A DNA stretch of 56,867 nt. Origin: Variovorax sp. CAN15. Its GTDB lineage: Bacteria; Pseudomonadota; Gammaproteobacteria; Burkholderiales; Burkholderiaceae_C. Positions within the stretch are counted from its first letter, which is position 1. Every line of letters begins with the position of its first letter. Below, piece by piece: positions 1 through 7,900 of this stretch. A program made the position numbers and the translations under genes. The notes beneath the pieces were generated by a model. That model ran no database searches. It saw only the letters and a list, made by a program, of their open reading frames with translations, and was not told where the DNA came from. The stretch is taken from assembly GCF_030462475.1 (NCBI RefSeq), contig NZ_JASMRZ010000036.1:1-56867 (forward strand), read 5' to 3'.

Positions 1-390
1 GGCGGCGCCGCGCAGCACCTGGCGCAGCGTGGATTCGATCTTGTCGAAGAACTGGTGCATGCGCTGCTGGAGGCGCTCGTTCTCGTAGACCAGCGCGTCG
101 CCCACCATGACGCGGGTCATGCCGGGGTTGCGCTCGGCGAATTGCACCAGCAGCGTGAGGATGCGCGCGGCCTGCTGCGCGCCGGTGGCGCCCTCGCGCT
201 CGAGGATCTGGTTGACCAGCGTGAAGACGCTCTGCTCGATGAAGTCGATCAGGCCCTCGAACATCTGGGCCTTGCTCGCGAAATGGCGATACAGCGCGGC
301 TTCACTCACTTCGAGCCGCGCGGCCAGCGCGGCAGTGGTGACCCGCTCGGCACCCGGGGCTGCTCGAGCATGGCTCCCAGGGCCTGCAGG
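1..390 (-). pseudogene. Partial, frameshifted second copy of slmA (cut by window edge)
   Basis: Bases 1 to about 350 repeat the intact slmA gene (1273 to about 1622) at a constant offset of 1272, with only a very few differences seen by eye (for example near base 57). The match covers the part encoding the DNA-binding helices and most of the C-terminal domain. Towards the gene's 5' end the similarity drops at about 350-390. The codons for an LQALGAMLEQP-like stretch are still recognisable there, but two extra bases relative to slmA put them out of frame with the downstream part. No intact start joins the two halves. The 3' end lies outside the window. It could be a decayed tandem duplicate, a diverged paralogue with a sequencing error, or an assembly artefact. 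Confidence 0.55.
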
Positions 391-515
391 GCCGGCGAGC
401 CGGAACGCAAGGTGCGCGCGGCGCGGCGCAAGGACGGGATATGAGTGGACGACGCGACGTGGGGGAGATCGTCGCGGCTGGAGCGAAGGTGGGTGTGCAG
501 GTCGCTTGACCGGCC

Positions 516-535
516 AAGCCCGTTGCCAAGGGCTT
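516..535 (-). terminator. Possible terminator hairpin after the secreted-protein gene
   Basis: A perfect 6-bp inverted repeat (AAGCCC / GGGCTT, 8-base loop) lies 9-28 bases beyond the stop of the minus-strand gene ending at 544. There is no clear U-run after it, so termination is only a guess from position. Confidence 0.3.
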
Positions 536-543
536 CTTCCGGC

Positions 544-1104
544 CTAGCAGCGGCCGATGACCTTGCGGACGCCCTCGATGAAGCGGTCCGCGTCGGCCCT
601 GCCCGTGGGATTGGACTTGAGGTAGCTGATGCGCAGCTTCACGAAGTTGTTGCGCACGACCGTCATGTACGTGTACGACACCAGTTGGGCACCGTCGAGC
701 TCCATGTCGTAGCCCTTCCAGATGAACTGCGGGCCGCAGCCTGCAAGATGCGTGACCTGACCGGGCGTCGACGGGACGGTGACTTTGCTCGCGAGGCCCG
801 GCGCCTCCATCTGCTTCACTTCACCGATCACCTGCGCGAAGTGCTTGCGCACGATGGCCGAATCGGTGCCTTCGGGAATGCTGCTCAGGCCGCCGGTGTA
901 CACGTAGACGGTGCCCTGGACGGGGCCGGCGTGCAGATAGCCGGTCGCGGCGCCCAGCGCCTTCTGCGAGAAGGTCTCACGGCGCCGGAACTGGAATCCG
1001 CTCACCTCGTCGGGGAAGGTCACGCCGATCGCATCCTCATAGGCCGCCGCCGATGCGAAAGGAGAAAGGCACAGCAGTGCCAGGAACAGGATCAGCGCAC
1101 GCAT
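544..1104 (-). CDS. Small secreted protein of unknown function
   Basis: A 186-residue protein with a classical signal peptide: Met-Arg, a hydrophobic run of about 15 residues, then an Ala-rich cleavage region near residues 18-21 (ASAAAYEDA). The mature part is about 165 residues and ends with a cysteine, with another Cys-Gly-Pro in the middle, so one disulfide is possible. I do not recognise the family. The gene starts 12 bases after the slmA stop and is probably cotranscribed with argB and slmA. It lies between slmA and the broken slmA copy, so it may have been involved in the same duplication. Periplasmic location is inferred from the signal peptide only. Confidence 0.75.
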   Translation of the reverse strand: MRALILFLALLCLSPFASAAAYEDAIGVTFPDEVSGFQFRRRETFSQKALGAATGYLHAGPVQGTVYVYTGGLSSIPEGTDSAIVRKHFAQVIGEVKQMEAPGLASKVTVPSTPGQVTHLAGCGPQFIWKGYDMELDGAQLVSYTYMTVVRNNFVKLRISYLKSNPTGRADADRFIEGVRKVIGRC

Positions 1105-1116
1105 GACGACGACGCC

Positions 1117-1767
1117 TCAGACGATCAACGCGATCGTGGCCTCGAGGTGCTCAGACGGCGCGCGGCGAAAGCCCGAGCGCGCGAAGCGCTGCAGCTGCCC
1201 CACCACGAGGGCCGTGAGCGCCGCGGCGCGCACCTGGGCGTCGACGCTGGGCGTGGCCGATCCATCGGCCGCGGCGGCGCCGCGCAGCACCTGGCGCAGC
1301 GTGGATTCGATCTTGTCGAAGAACTGGTTCATGCGCTGCTGGAGGCGCTCGTTCTCGTAGACCAGCGCGTCGCCCACCATGACGCGGGTCATGCCGGGGT
1401 TGCGCTCGGCGAATTGCACCAGCAGCGTGAGGATGCGCGCGGCCTGCTGCGCGCCGGTGGCGCCCTCGCGCTCGAGGATCTGGTTGACCAGCGTGAAGAC
1501 GCTCTGCTCGATGAAGTCGATCAGGCCCTCGAACATCTGGGCCTTGCTCGCGAAATGGCGATACAGCGCGGCTTCACTCACTTCGAGCCGTGCGGCCAGC
1601 GCGGCAGTGGTGACCCGCTCGGCGCCAGGCTGCTCCAGCATGGAGGCGAGCGCCTGCAGGATCTGCACGCGCCGCTCGCCCGGCTTCGGGCGTTTGCGCG
1701 CCGGGGGAGCGGTCGTTTCCGCAGGAGTCTCTACGCCGGAAGCACTGGTCGTCTCTTCGTTCTGCAT
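1117..1767 (-). CDS. slmA: Nucleoid occlusion factor SlmA, TetR family
   Basis: A 216-residue TetR-family DNA-binding protein. SlmA binds specific chromosomal sites and blocks FtsZ-ring assembly over the nucleoid. Residues 1-30 form a Pro/Thr/Lys-rich tail. The helix-turn-helix is at about 52-71 (TTAALAARLEVSEAALYRHF), followed by the usual TetR helix (SKAQMFEGLIDFIEQ) and an all-helical C-terminal domain. I start at the ATG at 1767 because the frame upstream runs antisense through argB and has no SlmA character. It follows argB by 68 bases, an arrangement I associate with Burkholderiales. Much of this gene is repeated at bases 1-350. TetR membership is certain; the SlmA assignment is strong from length, sequence and neighbour. 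Confidence 0.88.
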   Translation of the reverse strand: MQNEETTSASGVETPAETTAPPARKRPKPGERRVQILQALASMLEQPGAERVTTAALAARLEVSEAALYRHFASKAQMFEGLIDFIEQSVFTLVNQILEREGATGAQQAARILTLLVQFAERNPGMTRVMVGDALVYENERLQQRMNQFFDKIESTLRQVLRGAAAADGSATPSVDAQVRAAALTALVVGQLQRFARSGFRRAPSEHLEATIALIV

Positions 1768-1835
1768 GGGAGCGCGTGCAAAGATGTAATCAATTGATTC
1801 TCGCACAGCGCAGTGAGCACGCGCCCACGCCGGGC

Positions 1836-2729
1836 TCAACGGGCGCGGATCATCGTCCCGTAAGCCTGGTCCGTCAGGATCTCCAGCAGCATCGCGTGCG
1901 GCACACGGCCGTCGATGATGTGCACCGCGTTCACGCCGCTCTTGGCCGCATCGAGCGCGCCTTCGATCTTGGGCAGCATGCCGCCCGAGATGGTGCCGTC
2001 GGCGAACAGGTCGTCGATTTCGCGGGCGCTGAGGTTGGTGAGCAGCTTGCCGTCCTTGTCGAGCACGCCGGGCGTGTTGGTCAGCAGCATGAGCTTCTCT
2101 GCCTTGAGCACGGTGGCGAGCTTGCCGGCGACGACGTCGGCGTTGATGTTGTAGCTCTCGTTCTCCTCGCCGAAGCCGATGGGGCTGACCACCGGGATGA
2201 AGGCGTCGTCCTGCAGCGCCTTCACCACGCTGGGGTCGATGGAGACGATGTCGCCGACCTGGCCGACGTCGTGGTGCACGTTGGGGTCGTTGCGGTCGGC
2301 CATCTTGAGCTTCTGCGCGCGGATCAGACCGCCGTCGCGCCCCGTGAGACCCACGGCCTTGCCGCCGGCCTGGTTGATCAGGCCCACGATGTCCTGCTGC
2401 ACCTCGCCGGCCAGCACCCATTCGACGACTTCCATGGTCTCGGCGTCGGTCACGCGCATGCCCTGGATGAAGCTGCCCTTCTTGCCCAGGCGGTTGAGCG
2501 CCGCCTCGATCTGCGGGCCGCCGCCGTGCACCACCACCGGGTTCATGCCCACCAGCTTGAGCAGCACCACGTCTTCGGCGAAGTCGGCCTGCAGCGCCGG
2601 GTCGGTCATGGCGTTGCCGCCGTACTTGATGACGATGGTCTTGCCGTGGAACTTGCGGATGTACGGCAGCGCCTGGGCCAGGATCTCGGCCTTGTCGCGC
2701 GGGGGGATGTTGAGGACGGGGTCGGTCAT
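1836..2729 (-). CDS. argB: Acetylglutamate kinase
   Basis: A 297-residue cytoplasmic amino-acid kinase. It phosphorylates N-acetyl-L-glutamate with ATP, the second step of arginine synthesis. Visible motifs are the ATP-site KYGGNAM at 35-41, the substrate-binding VVHGGGPQI at 66-74, a GLTGRDGG segment in the middle, and the C-terminal [11 protein letters not shown]. Length and motif order are typical of ArgB. The ATG at 2729 gives the normal N-terminus. It is first in a minus-strand run with slmA and the secreted-protein gene. No other arginine gene is in the window, so arg genes are dispersed here. Confidence 0.97.
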   Translation of the reverse strand: MTDPVLNIPPRDKAEILAQALPYIRKFHGKTIVIKYGGNAMTDPALQADFAEDVVLLKLVGMNPVVVHGGGPQIEAALNRLGKKGSFIQGMRVTDAETMEVVEWVLAGEVQQDIVGLINQAGGKAVGLTGRDGGLIRAQKLKMADRNDPNVHHDVGQVGDIVSIDPSVVKALQDDAFIPVVSPIGFGEENESYNINADVVAGKLATVLKAEKLMLLTNTPGVLDKDGKLLTNLSAREIDDLFADGTISGGMLPKIEGALDAAKSGVNAVHIIDGRVPHAMLLEILTDQAYGTMIRAR

Positions 2730-2849
2730 GGGCGGTCAGGCTCCGAAGCGGTGGACGATCAGGTGAAGCTCAAATTCTCGCGCAATCCCGGTGACAGCCG
2801 ACTGACTGCGCGGGAACACCGTGGAACCGGCTTTGCCGGGCCACCGGTG

Positions 2850-2905
2850 TTGCCCCCTGCAAGGGGGTTGGCGCAGCGACACGAAGTGCGCGAAGCCTGG
2901 GGGGT
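2850..2905. repeat. Intergenic hairpin element
   Basis: The gap between argB and the WecA-like gene holds a 6-bp G/C hairpin (CCCCCT at 2853-2858, AGGGGG at 2862-2867) followed by a GCGCAGCGACACGAAGTGCG-type stretch. From memory, similar blocks occur in many intergenic gaps of Comamonadaceae genomes. It may also end transcription of the WecA-like gene, but no U-run is present. Confidence 0.35.
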
Positions 2906-2911
2906 GCCTGT

Positions 2912-4009
2912 TCACGGCCGCAGCCAGCGCGGGACCTTGAAGCGCACGATCATCAGGTACGCGCCCACGTAGGTGGTGACGAACAGCAGGCAGAAGAACA
3001 TCAGCACGATGGTGTTGTTCCAGAACAGCACCGCCGGCACCACCGACAGGGCCGCGAACATCCACAGGTAGGGCGAGGTGCGGTTGTTGCGCGCCAGGAG
3101 CTGCCGGGCCTCGTCATCAGCGAAGGCCACGCGCACGATGCGGCGGAAGATCAGCTGGTGGAAGTGCAGCGCATCGGCCGTGCCGGGCGACTGGCCGCGC
3201 GCCAGCTTGCGGTAGATGGAGAACAGCGTCTCCCACACCGGGTAGATCAGCAGCAGCATCGGAAACCAGGGCGATACCACGCGGTGGCGCTGCACCAGCG
3301 TCACGCAGGCCACGGCGATCACCATGCCCCAGACGTAGGCCCCGCCGTCGCCGGCGAAGATCTTGCCGCGCGGGTAGTTCCACACCAGGAAGCCGAAGGT
3401 GGCACCGACCAGGCAGATCACCATGGCCGCCAGTTGCCGGTCGCCAACCTGCAGCGCCACGTGAGAGATCGCCAGGCAGACCAGCACGGCGACCGTGCCC
3501 GCGAGCCCGTTGTAGCCGTCGATGATGTTGAAGGCATGCGGCAAGCCGCCGATGGCCAGGGCCGCGAATATCACGGTGGCAAAGGGAACCATCGCAAGCC
3601 AGCCGTCCACCGTCTCGAAGCCGGTGCGCGCCACGCCCAGCCGCAGCAGCCAGCACAGCAGCAGCGCCGAGCCGATGGTCAGCCCCAGCCGGTAGCGCAC
3701 CTTCACGCGCTGGGTGACGTCCTCGACGATGCCGCCCAGCACCGCCGGCAGGATGCACACCAGCGTGAGCATCGAAGTCGTGACCGGCCAGGAGACGTTG
3801 AACGGATCGGTGCCGGTGATGCCGGCGGCCAGCCAGGCCGCCCCCATGCCCATCAGGATGCCCGCACCGCCCAGGCGCGGCACGTGGCCCTTGTGGAAGC
3901 GCTGGGGCATGTCGGTGCCGTAGATGCGGGCATGACGCCGCGCACGCCGCATGAACACCTGGACCGAGAAGGCGGCGACGAAGAAACTGATGACGATCAG
4001 AGCAATCAT
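2912..4009 (-). CDS. WecA/MraY-type polyprenyl-phosphate sugar-1-phosphate transferase (GT4-like membrane family)
   Basis: A 365-residue polytopic membrane protein of the MraY/WecA family, which moves a sugar-1-phosphate from a UDP-sugar to undecaprenyl phosphate and so primes O-antigen or capsule synthesis. Family motifs: an acidic loop GIVEDVTQRV at 94-102, where the usual DD is ED; HAFNIIDGYNGLAG at 158-171; FAGDGGAY at 218-225; and the His-box LHFHQLIFRR at 281-290. About ten hydrophobic segments are visible. Substrate is not certain; WecA-like GlcNAc-1-P is the default guess. It is divergent from the GT2 gene at 4055 across a 45-base gap and stands at the head of the surface-glycan locus, consistent with a priming role. 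Confidence 0.88.
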   Translation of the reverse strand: MIALIVISFFVAAFSVQVFMRRARRHARIYGTDMPQRFHKGHVPRLGGAGILMGMGAAWLAAGITGTDPFNVSWPVTTSMLTLVCILPAVLGGIVEDVTQRVKVRYRLGLTIGSALLLCWLLRLGVARTGFETVDGWLAMVPFATVIFAALAIGGLPHAFNIIDGYNGLAGTVAVLVCLAISHVALQVGDRQLAAMVICLVGATFGFLVWNYPRGKIFAGDGGAYVWGMVIAVACVTLVQRHRVVSPWFPMLLLIYPVWETLFSIYRKLARGQSPGTADALHFHQLIFRRIVRVAFADDEARQLLARNNRTSPYLWMFAALSVVPAVLFWNNTIVLMFFCLLFVTTYVGAYLMIVRFKVPRWLRP

Positions 4010-4054
4010 GTGTGGGGGTTGGGGAACCCTAGAATTCCCGGGCGAAATTAGACC

Positions 4055-4804
4055 ATGCCCACGCCCCCCTCCCCCCGCCTTCCCGTCACCATTTCAATCG
4101 TGAGCCACGGCCAGCTCGCGCTGGTGCTGCCGCTGCTCGAGCAGCTGGACACGCACAGCCGCGCCGTCATCGACAAGGTTCTGCTCACATTGAACATTCC
4201 CGAGGCCGATCTGCTCGCCGGCCGCAGCTGGGGCTTCGAGGTGGAGCGGATCGAGAACGCGAGCCCCAAGGGCTTCGGCGCCAATCACAACCAGGCGTTC
4301 GGGCGCTGCGGCACCGAGTGGTTCCTGGTGCTGAACCCCGACATCCGCCTCGACGACGACGTGCTGTCGCCGCTGCTCGCGCAGGCCGCGGCAGACGCCG
4401 GCCTGCTCACGCCGCGCATCCTGGAGCCCGGCAAAACCGAGCCGGAACCCCATCGGGCGCTGCTCACGCCGCTGGAAATCGTAGGAAGAAAGAAGCCCGG
4501 CTATGTTCGCCCGGCGGTGCCGGCATGGATTCCGGGGCTTTTCATGCTGTTTCGCAGCAAGGCCTACCGGCAGGTCGGCGGCTTCGACGAGAAGTTCTTC
4601 ATGTACGGCGAGGATTTCGACATCTGCGCCCGCACCCGGCTCGCGGGCTGGAAGCTGCAGGTGGGCGAGAACCTGCTCGCCCGGCACGACGCGCAACGCG
4701 AGAGCCACCGCAGCAGGAAGTACCTGTACTGGCACGTGACCAGCCTGCTGAAGGTGTGGCTGTCGGCCTCGTTCTGGCGATACCTGCGACTGCAGGGCCG
4801 CTAG
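4055..4804 (+). CDS. GT2 family glycosyltransferase, probable rhamnosyltransferase
   Basis: A 249-residue soluble GT-A fold transferase without membrane segments. It opens with a nucleotide-binding strand (VTISIVSHGQ), has NPDIRLDDD at about 92-100 as the metal-binding acidic motif, and ends with GGFDEKFFMYGEDFDICAR, the acceptor/catalytic block seen in WbbL-like L-rhamnosyltransferases. WbbL adds L-rhamnose to the GlcNAc placed by WecA. A WecA-like gene beside it and rfbBDAC further right support this reading, but the donor sugar is inferred. Upstream (4010-4054) the divergent promoters must share only 45 bases. Confidence 0.8.
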   Translation: MPTPPSPRLPVTISIVSHGQLALVLPLLEQLDTHSRAVIDKVLLTLNIPEADLLAGRSWGFEVERIENASPKGFGANHNQAFGRCGTEWFLVLNPDIRLDDDVLSPLLAQAAADAGLLTPRILEPGKTEPEPHRALLTPLEIVGRKKPGYVRPAVPAWIPGLFMLFRSKAYRQVGGFDEKFFMYGEDFDICARTRLAGWKLQVGENLLARHDAQRESHRSRKYLYWHVTSLLKVWLSASFWRYLRLQGR

Positions 4805-4820
4805 CCGGCCCTTCGGCCGG
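4805..4820. terminator. Possible bidirectional hairpin between convergent GT genes
   Basis: A perfect 6-bp stem (CCGGCC / GGCCGG, loop CTTC) sits directly after the stop of the plus-strand GT2 gene and just before the stop of the minus-strand GT2 gene. Placement between convergent genes suggests a terminator. There is no flanking T-run. Confidence 0.4.
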
Positions 4821-4825
4821 GACGG

Positions 4826-5809
4826 TCAGCCGCGCTCGAAAACGTCCTGCACGATGGCCTGCTTGCCACGGCCGAAGCGTTCATAGCGGCCGCGCGCGGC
4901 CTCCAGGAGGATCGGAAGCACGCGCAGCGGACGCGCCGCCGGCAATCCGGCCCTGAACCGCTGGTGTGCAACCTTGGCGCGCTGCGCATCCAGGCAGCCC
5001 GGCCGTACCCGGTCGCCGAGCTGCTGCAGCCGCTGCAACAGCGCCTCGGCACGGCGCAGCCGAGCCACATGCTTGTCGCCGCGTTCCACGAAAGCCTTCG
5101 CCACCTTCTCGGACAACGTCAGCCGACGCGCGCCGATCTGGTTGTTGCCGTGCTGGCGATAGTCGATGGTCGGCTCGGGCAGCACGTCCATGCGGCCGGT
5201 GGCCGCGGCCACCGCCGCGAGCCACTCGTCGTGCACCCACTCGGGCGAGAACGGCAGCGCCGCATCGAGCAGGCTCCTGCGGAACATCGTCGTCGCACCG
5301 GTCACCAGATTGCGCCTCAGCAGCACGCCGAAGGCCTCGCCGCCCGCAATGGCCTGCAACTCGGCCGGCTGCACCTCGAGCGCATGGAAGAGCGTTGAGC
5401 CCAGCGGCTTCAGATCGCCGTCGACCAGGCGTGCGTCGGTGTGCAGCAGCAGCAGATCGGGCCGAGCCTCGAACTGCGCGACCATGCGCGCCAGCCGCCC
5501 CGGGTGCCAGACGTCGTCCTGGTCGCATAGCGCGATGAGCTCGTGGCTGCAGGCGCGCACCGCCTGCTCGAAATTGCGCGTGACGCCCAGCGGCGGCGAG
5601 TTGCTGAACACGCGCAGCGCGATGCGGTCGGCCATGCCGCACTGCGCGAGGGTGTCGCGCACCACGGCCAGCGTGTCGTCGGTGGATGCGTCGTCGGACA
5701 GCACGATTTCACGCGGCGGGGGCTCCTGCGCGCAGATGCTGCGCACCTGTTCGGGGAGGTAGCGCGCGCCGTTGCGGGTGCAGAGGGCGACGGAGACTTC
5801 GAGCGTCAT
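4826..5809 (-). CDS. GT2 family glycosyltransferase
   Basis: A 327-residue cytoplasmic glycosyltransferase. The N-terminus carries the GT2 nucleotide-sugar site (VALCTRNGARYLPEQV) and the acidic pair in VLSDDASTDDT. ALCDQDDVWHP at about 92-102 matches the DXD-containing block of rhamnosyl- and galactosyltransferases of O-antigen loci. WVHDEWLA in the middle is the usual acceptor-side motif. The C-terminal 80 residues are Arg-rich and less conserved. It starts 10 bases after the stop of the upstream 620-residue GT gene, so the two are clearly one transcript. Donor and acceptor sugars cannot be read from the sequence. Confidence 0.85.
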   Translation of the reverse strand: MTLEVSVALCTRNGARYLPEQVRSICAQEPPPREIVLSDDASTDDTLAVVRDTLAQCGMADRIALRVFSNSPPLGVTRNFEQAVRACSHELIALCDQDDVWHPGRLARMVAQFEARPDLLLLHTDARLVDGDLKPLGSTLFHALEVQPAELQAIAGGEAFGVLLRRNLVTGATTMFRRSLLDAALPFSPEWVHDEWLAAVAAATGRMDVLPEPTIDYRQHGNNQIGARRLTLSEKVAKAFVERGDKHVARLRRAEALLQRLQQLGDRVRPGCLDAQRAKVAHQRFRAGLPAARPLRVLPILLEAARGRYERFGRGKQAIVQDVFERG

Positions 5810-5819
5810 CCGATCTCGA

Positions 5820-7682
5820 TCAGACCGGAGCCAGGCGTGGGGGCCAGGCGTAGCTGAAGTCCTCGCGGGCCAGCATGAGGTTGGGGCTGTAGGCGGGGTC
5901 GTTCTGGATCAGGTCGCCCCAGCGCTGGTGCATGTAGGCGGCCTCTTCCTGGAACTGGGTCTGTTTCTGAGACGAAACATCCTTGGCGCGGGTGGCGGAC
6001 TCGTGGTGGAACAGCTCTGCATAGGGCGTCCACACGTTGCGCAGGCCCGCTTCGCGCAGACGCAGGCAGAAGTCGATGTCGTTGAAGGACTCCTTCAGAT
6101 GCACTTCGTCGAGCCCGCCGACCTCCAGGTAGTGGCTCTTGCGGATCACGAGGCAGGCCGCGGTGACCGCCGAGAGCGTCTGGATCAGCGCCGCGCGACC
6201 TGCATAGCCTTCGCGGCCCATCGGCATGCGGCGGTGCGAATGGGCGGCGATGCCGCCCACGCCGAGGATCACGCCCGCATGCTGCAGCGTCCTGTTCGGG
6301 AACCACAGCCGCGCGCCCACCGCTCCCACGCCCGGCTGCATCGCGAGGCTCACCATCTCGCTGAGCCAGTCTGGCGTGATGACTTCGATGTCGTTGTTGA
6401 CCAGCGCCACGAGTTCGCCGTTGGCCACCGCCACCGCGCCGTTGTTCAGCGCCGCGTAGTTGAAGTCGCGGTCGTCGCGCAGCACGCGGACCTTCGGCGT
6501 CTCCGCGGCGATGCGCCTGAACCAGGCCAGGGTGTCTGCGTCGTCGGAGCCGTTGTCGACGATGATGATTTCGTAGTTCGGATAACTGGTCTTCTCCAGG
6601 ATCGACTGGACGCACTGCCGCGTGAGCTGCAAGGCATTGCGCGTCGGGATGATCACGGAAACCAACGGTAAGACATCGGGCAAGTCGTAATGCACGCGGT
6701 AGCCGAAATCGAGGTGCTCGGCGGTGGCCCGCACTCCCGTGCGCTCGAAATGCTCGTTCAGCGCCCGCTCGCCCGCGATGGCGGCGTACGGCTTGGCGTT
6801 CATCGACTTGGCCGTGCTTTCGACGTGCACGCGCCAGTGGTACAGCACGCGCGGAATGTGGCGGATCTGGCTGGGCTCGACCCGCTCCATGCAGCGCAAC
6901 ACCAGGTCCCAGTCCTGCGAGCCCTCCATGCCCACGCGGAAGCCGCCAACCGAGCGCATGAGCTCGGTCGAGAGCACGCCCAGATGGCTGAACATGTTCT
7001 GCGAACGGAAGAGATCGACGTTCCAGTCGGACTTGAAGTACGGCCCAAAACGGTGGCCGCCCTCGTCGGCCTTGTCCTCGTCCGAATAGATCAGCTTCAC
7101 GTCAGGATGGGCCGCGATGCAATCGGCCACCCAGAAGAGCGCATGGGCCGGGAGCAGGTCGTCGTGGTCCATGAGCGCGACCCAGGGGCCGGAGACCAGT
7201 TCGAGTGCGCTGTTGGAAGCAGCCGAGATGTGGCCGTTCTTCGGCCGGAACACGACCTTGATGCGCGGGTCGCTTTCGCTGTACGACTTGAGGATCTCGC
7301 GCACTTCCGCCGAGGGCGAAGCGTCGTCCGCGATGCAGAGCTCCCAGTTCGGGTAGATCTGGCCGCGCACCGACTCGATGGCTTCGCGCAGCCAGACCGG
7401 GTTGGGGTTGTAGGTGGGCATCACGACCGAGATCAGCGGCCGATCCTTCATGGCTGCCACCCGTTGAACGATCTTCTCGCGCAACTCGGGCGTCAGGGTG
7501 TCGTAGCGCTGCACCCACTTCGTGTAGTCGTTGTAGCCCCCGAAACGCCGCCCCAGCTCCCAGCGGATGCCCGGCCAGCCCGACTTCCTGAACATTCGCC
7601 ATGCCCGCTGCACGCGCCCCATCATTCCGGGGCCTTGCCAGAGTCCGGCCAGGCCGAGGAAGAATCGATAGACAGATTTCAT
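5820..7682 (-). CDS. Tandem GT2 glycosyltransferase (two GT-A domains)
   Basis: A 620-residue protein with an N-terminal basic/amphipathic region (about 1-75) and two complete GT2 domains. The first starts near residue 80 (LISVVMPTYNPNPVWLREAI) with DDASPS and MDHDDLL as acidic motifs. The second starts near 340 (LVSVIIPTRNALQLTRQCV) with VDNGSDD and LVNNDIEV. Two-domain proteins of this type commonly add two consecutive sugars, or polymerise, in O-antigen loci. It is the first gene of a minus-strand pair and is divergent from manC across 218 bases. Both domains keep their catalytic acids, so both are probably active. Sugar specificity is unknown. Confidence 0.85.
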   Translation of the reverse strand: MKSVYRFFLGLAGLWQGPGMMGRVQRAWRMFRKSGWPGIRWELGRRFGGYNDYTKWVQRYDTLTPELREKIVQRVAAMKDRPLISVVMPTYNPNPVWLREAIESVRGQIYPNWELCIADDASPSAEVREILKSYSESDPRIKVVFRPKNGHISAASNSALELVSGPWVALMDHDDLLPAHALFWVADCIAAHPDVKLIYSDEDKADEGGHRFGPYFKSDWNVDLFRSQNMFSHLGVLSTELMRSVGGFRVGMEGSQDWDLVLRCMERVEPSQIRHIPRVLYHWRVHVESTAKSMNAKPYAAIAGERALNEHFERTGVRATAEHLDFGYRVHYDLPDVLPLVSVIIPTRNALQLTRQCVQSILEKTSYPNYEIIIVDNGSDDADTLAWFRRIAAETPKVRVLRDDRDFNYAALNNGAVAVANGELVALVNNDIEVITPDWLSEMVSLAMQPGVGAVGARLWFPNRTLQHAGVILGVGGIAAHSHRRMPMGREGYAGRAALIQTLSAVTAACLVIRKSHYLEVGGLDEVHLKESFNDIDFCLRLREAGLRNVWTPYAELFHHESATRAKDVSSQKQTQFQEEAAYMHQRWGDLIQNDPAYSPNLMLAREDFSYAWPPRLAPV

Positions 7683-7866
7683 AGAGAGATTGGGCGCCCG
7701 AGGGGCGGGTGGGGCGGAGCCTTGAGAAATAGCTGAATCGGCCGAAGCGATGCCGGAACGCGGTGTCGCAAGCCTTGCGGGAGGGGATTATCTTCGCAAC
7801 CAGCCGCAACAAAGCCCCCGAAGGCCGGCGTTTCGTCCAGCACGCCGCGCCACCTGAGGGCTCCCG

Positions 7867-7872
7867 TAAAAT
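7867..7872 (+). promoter_or_regulatory. Possible -10 box upstream of manC
   Basis: TAAAAT in the context CCCGTAAAATTG lies 29 bases before the manC start. A very similar CTCGTAAAATAG lies upstream of the FkbM gene (13101-13106). No convincing -35 was found at normal spacing, so only the recurring -10-like word is supported. A ribosome site AAAGGAAA precedes the ATG at 7901. Confidence 0.3.
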
Positions 7873-7900
7873 TGATCGGTTAAAAAGCTAAAGGAAAACG

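Noticed and set aside
445..1797. 450-residue plus-strand open frame
   Set aside because: It is antisense to slmA and the secreted-protein gene, and is a high-GC shadow rich in His, Arg, Ala and Glu with no start signal.
7683..7900. JUMPStart/ops element upstream of manC
   Set aside because: No GGCGGTAG-type ops core was found in this gap.
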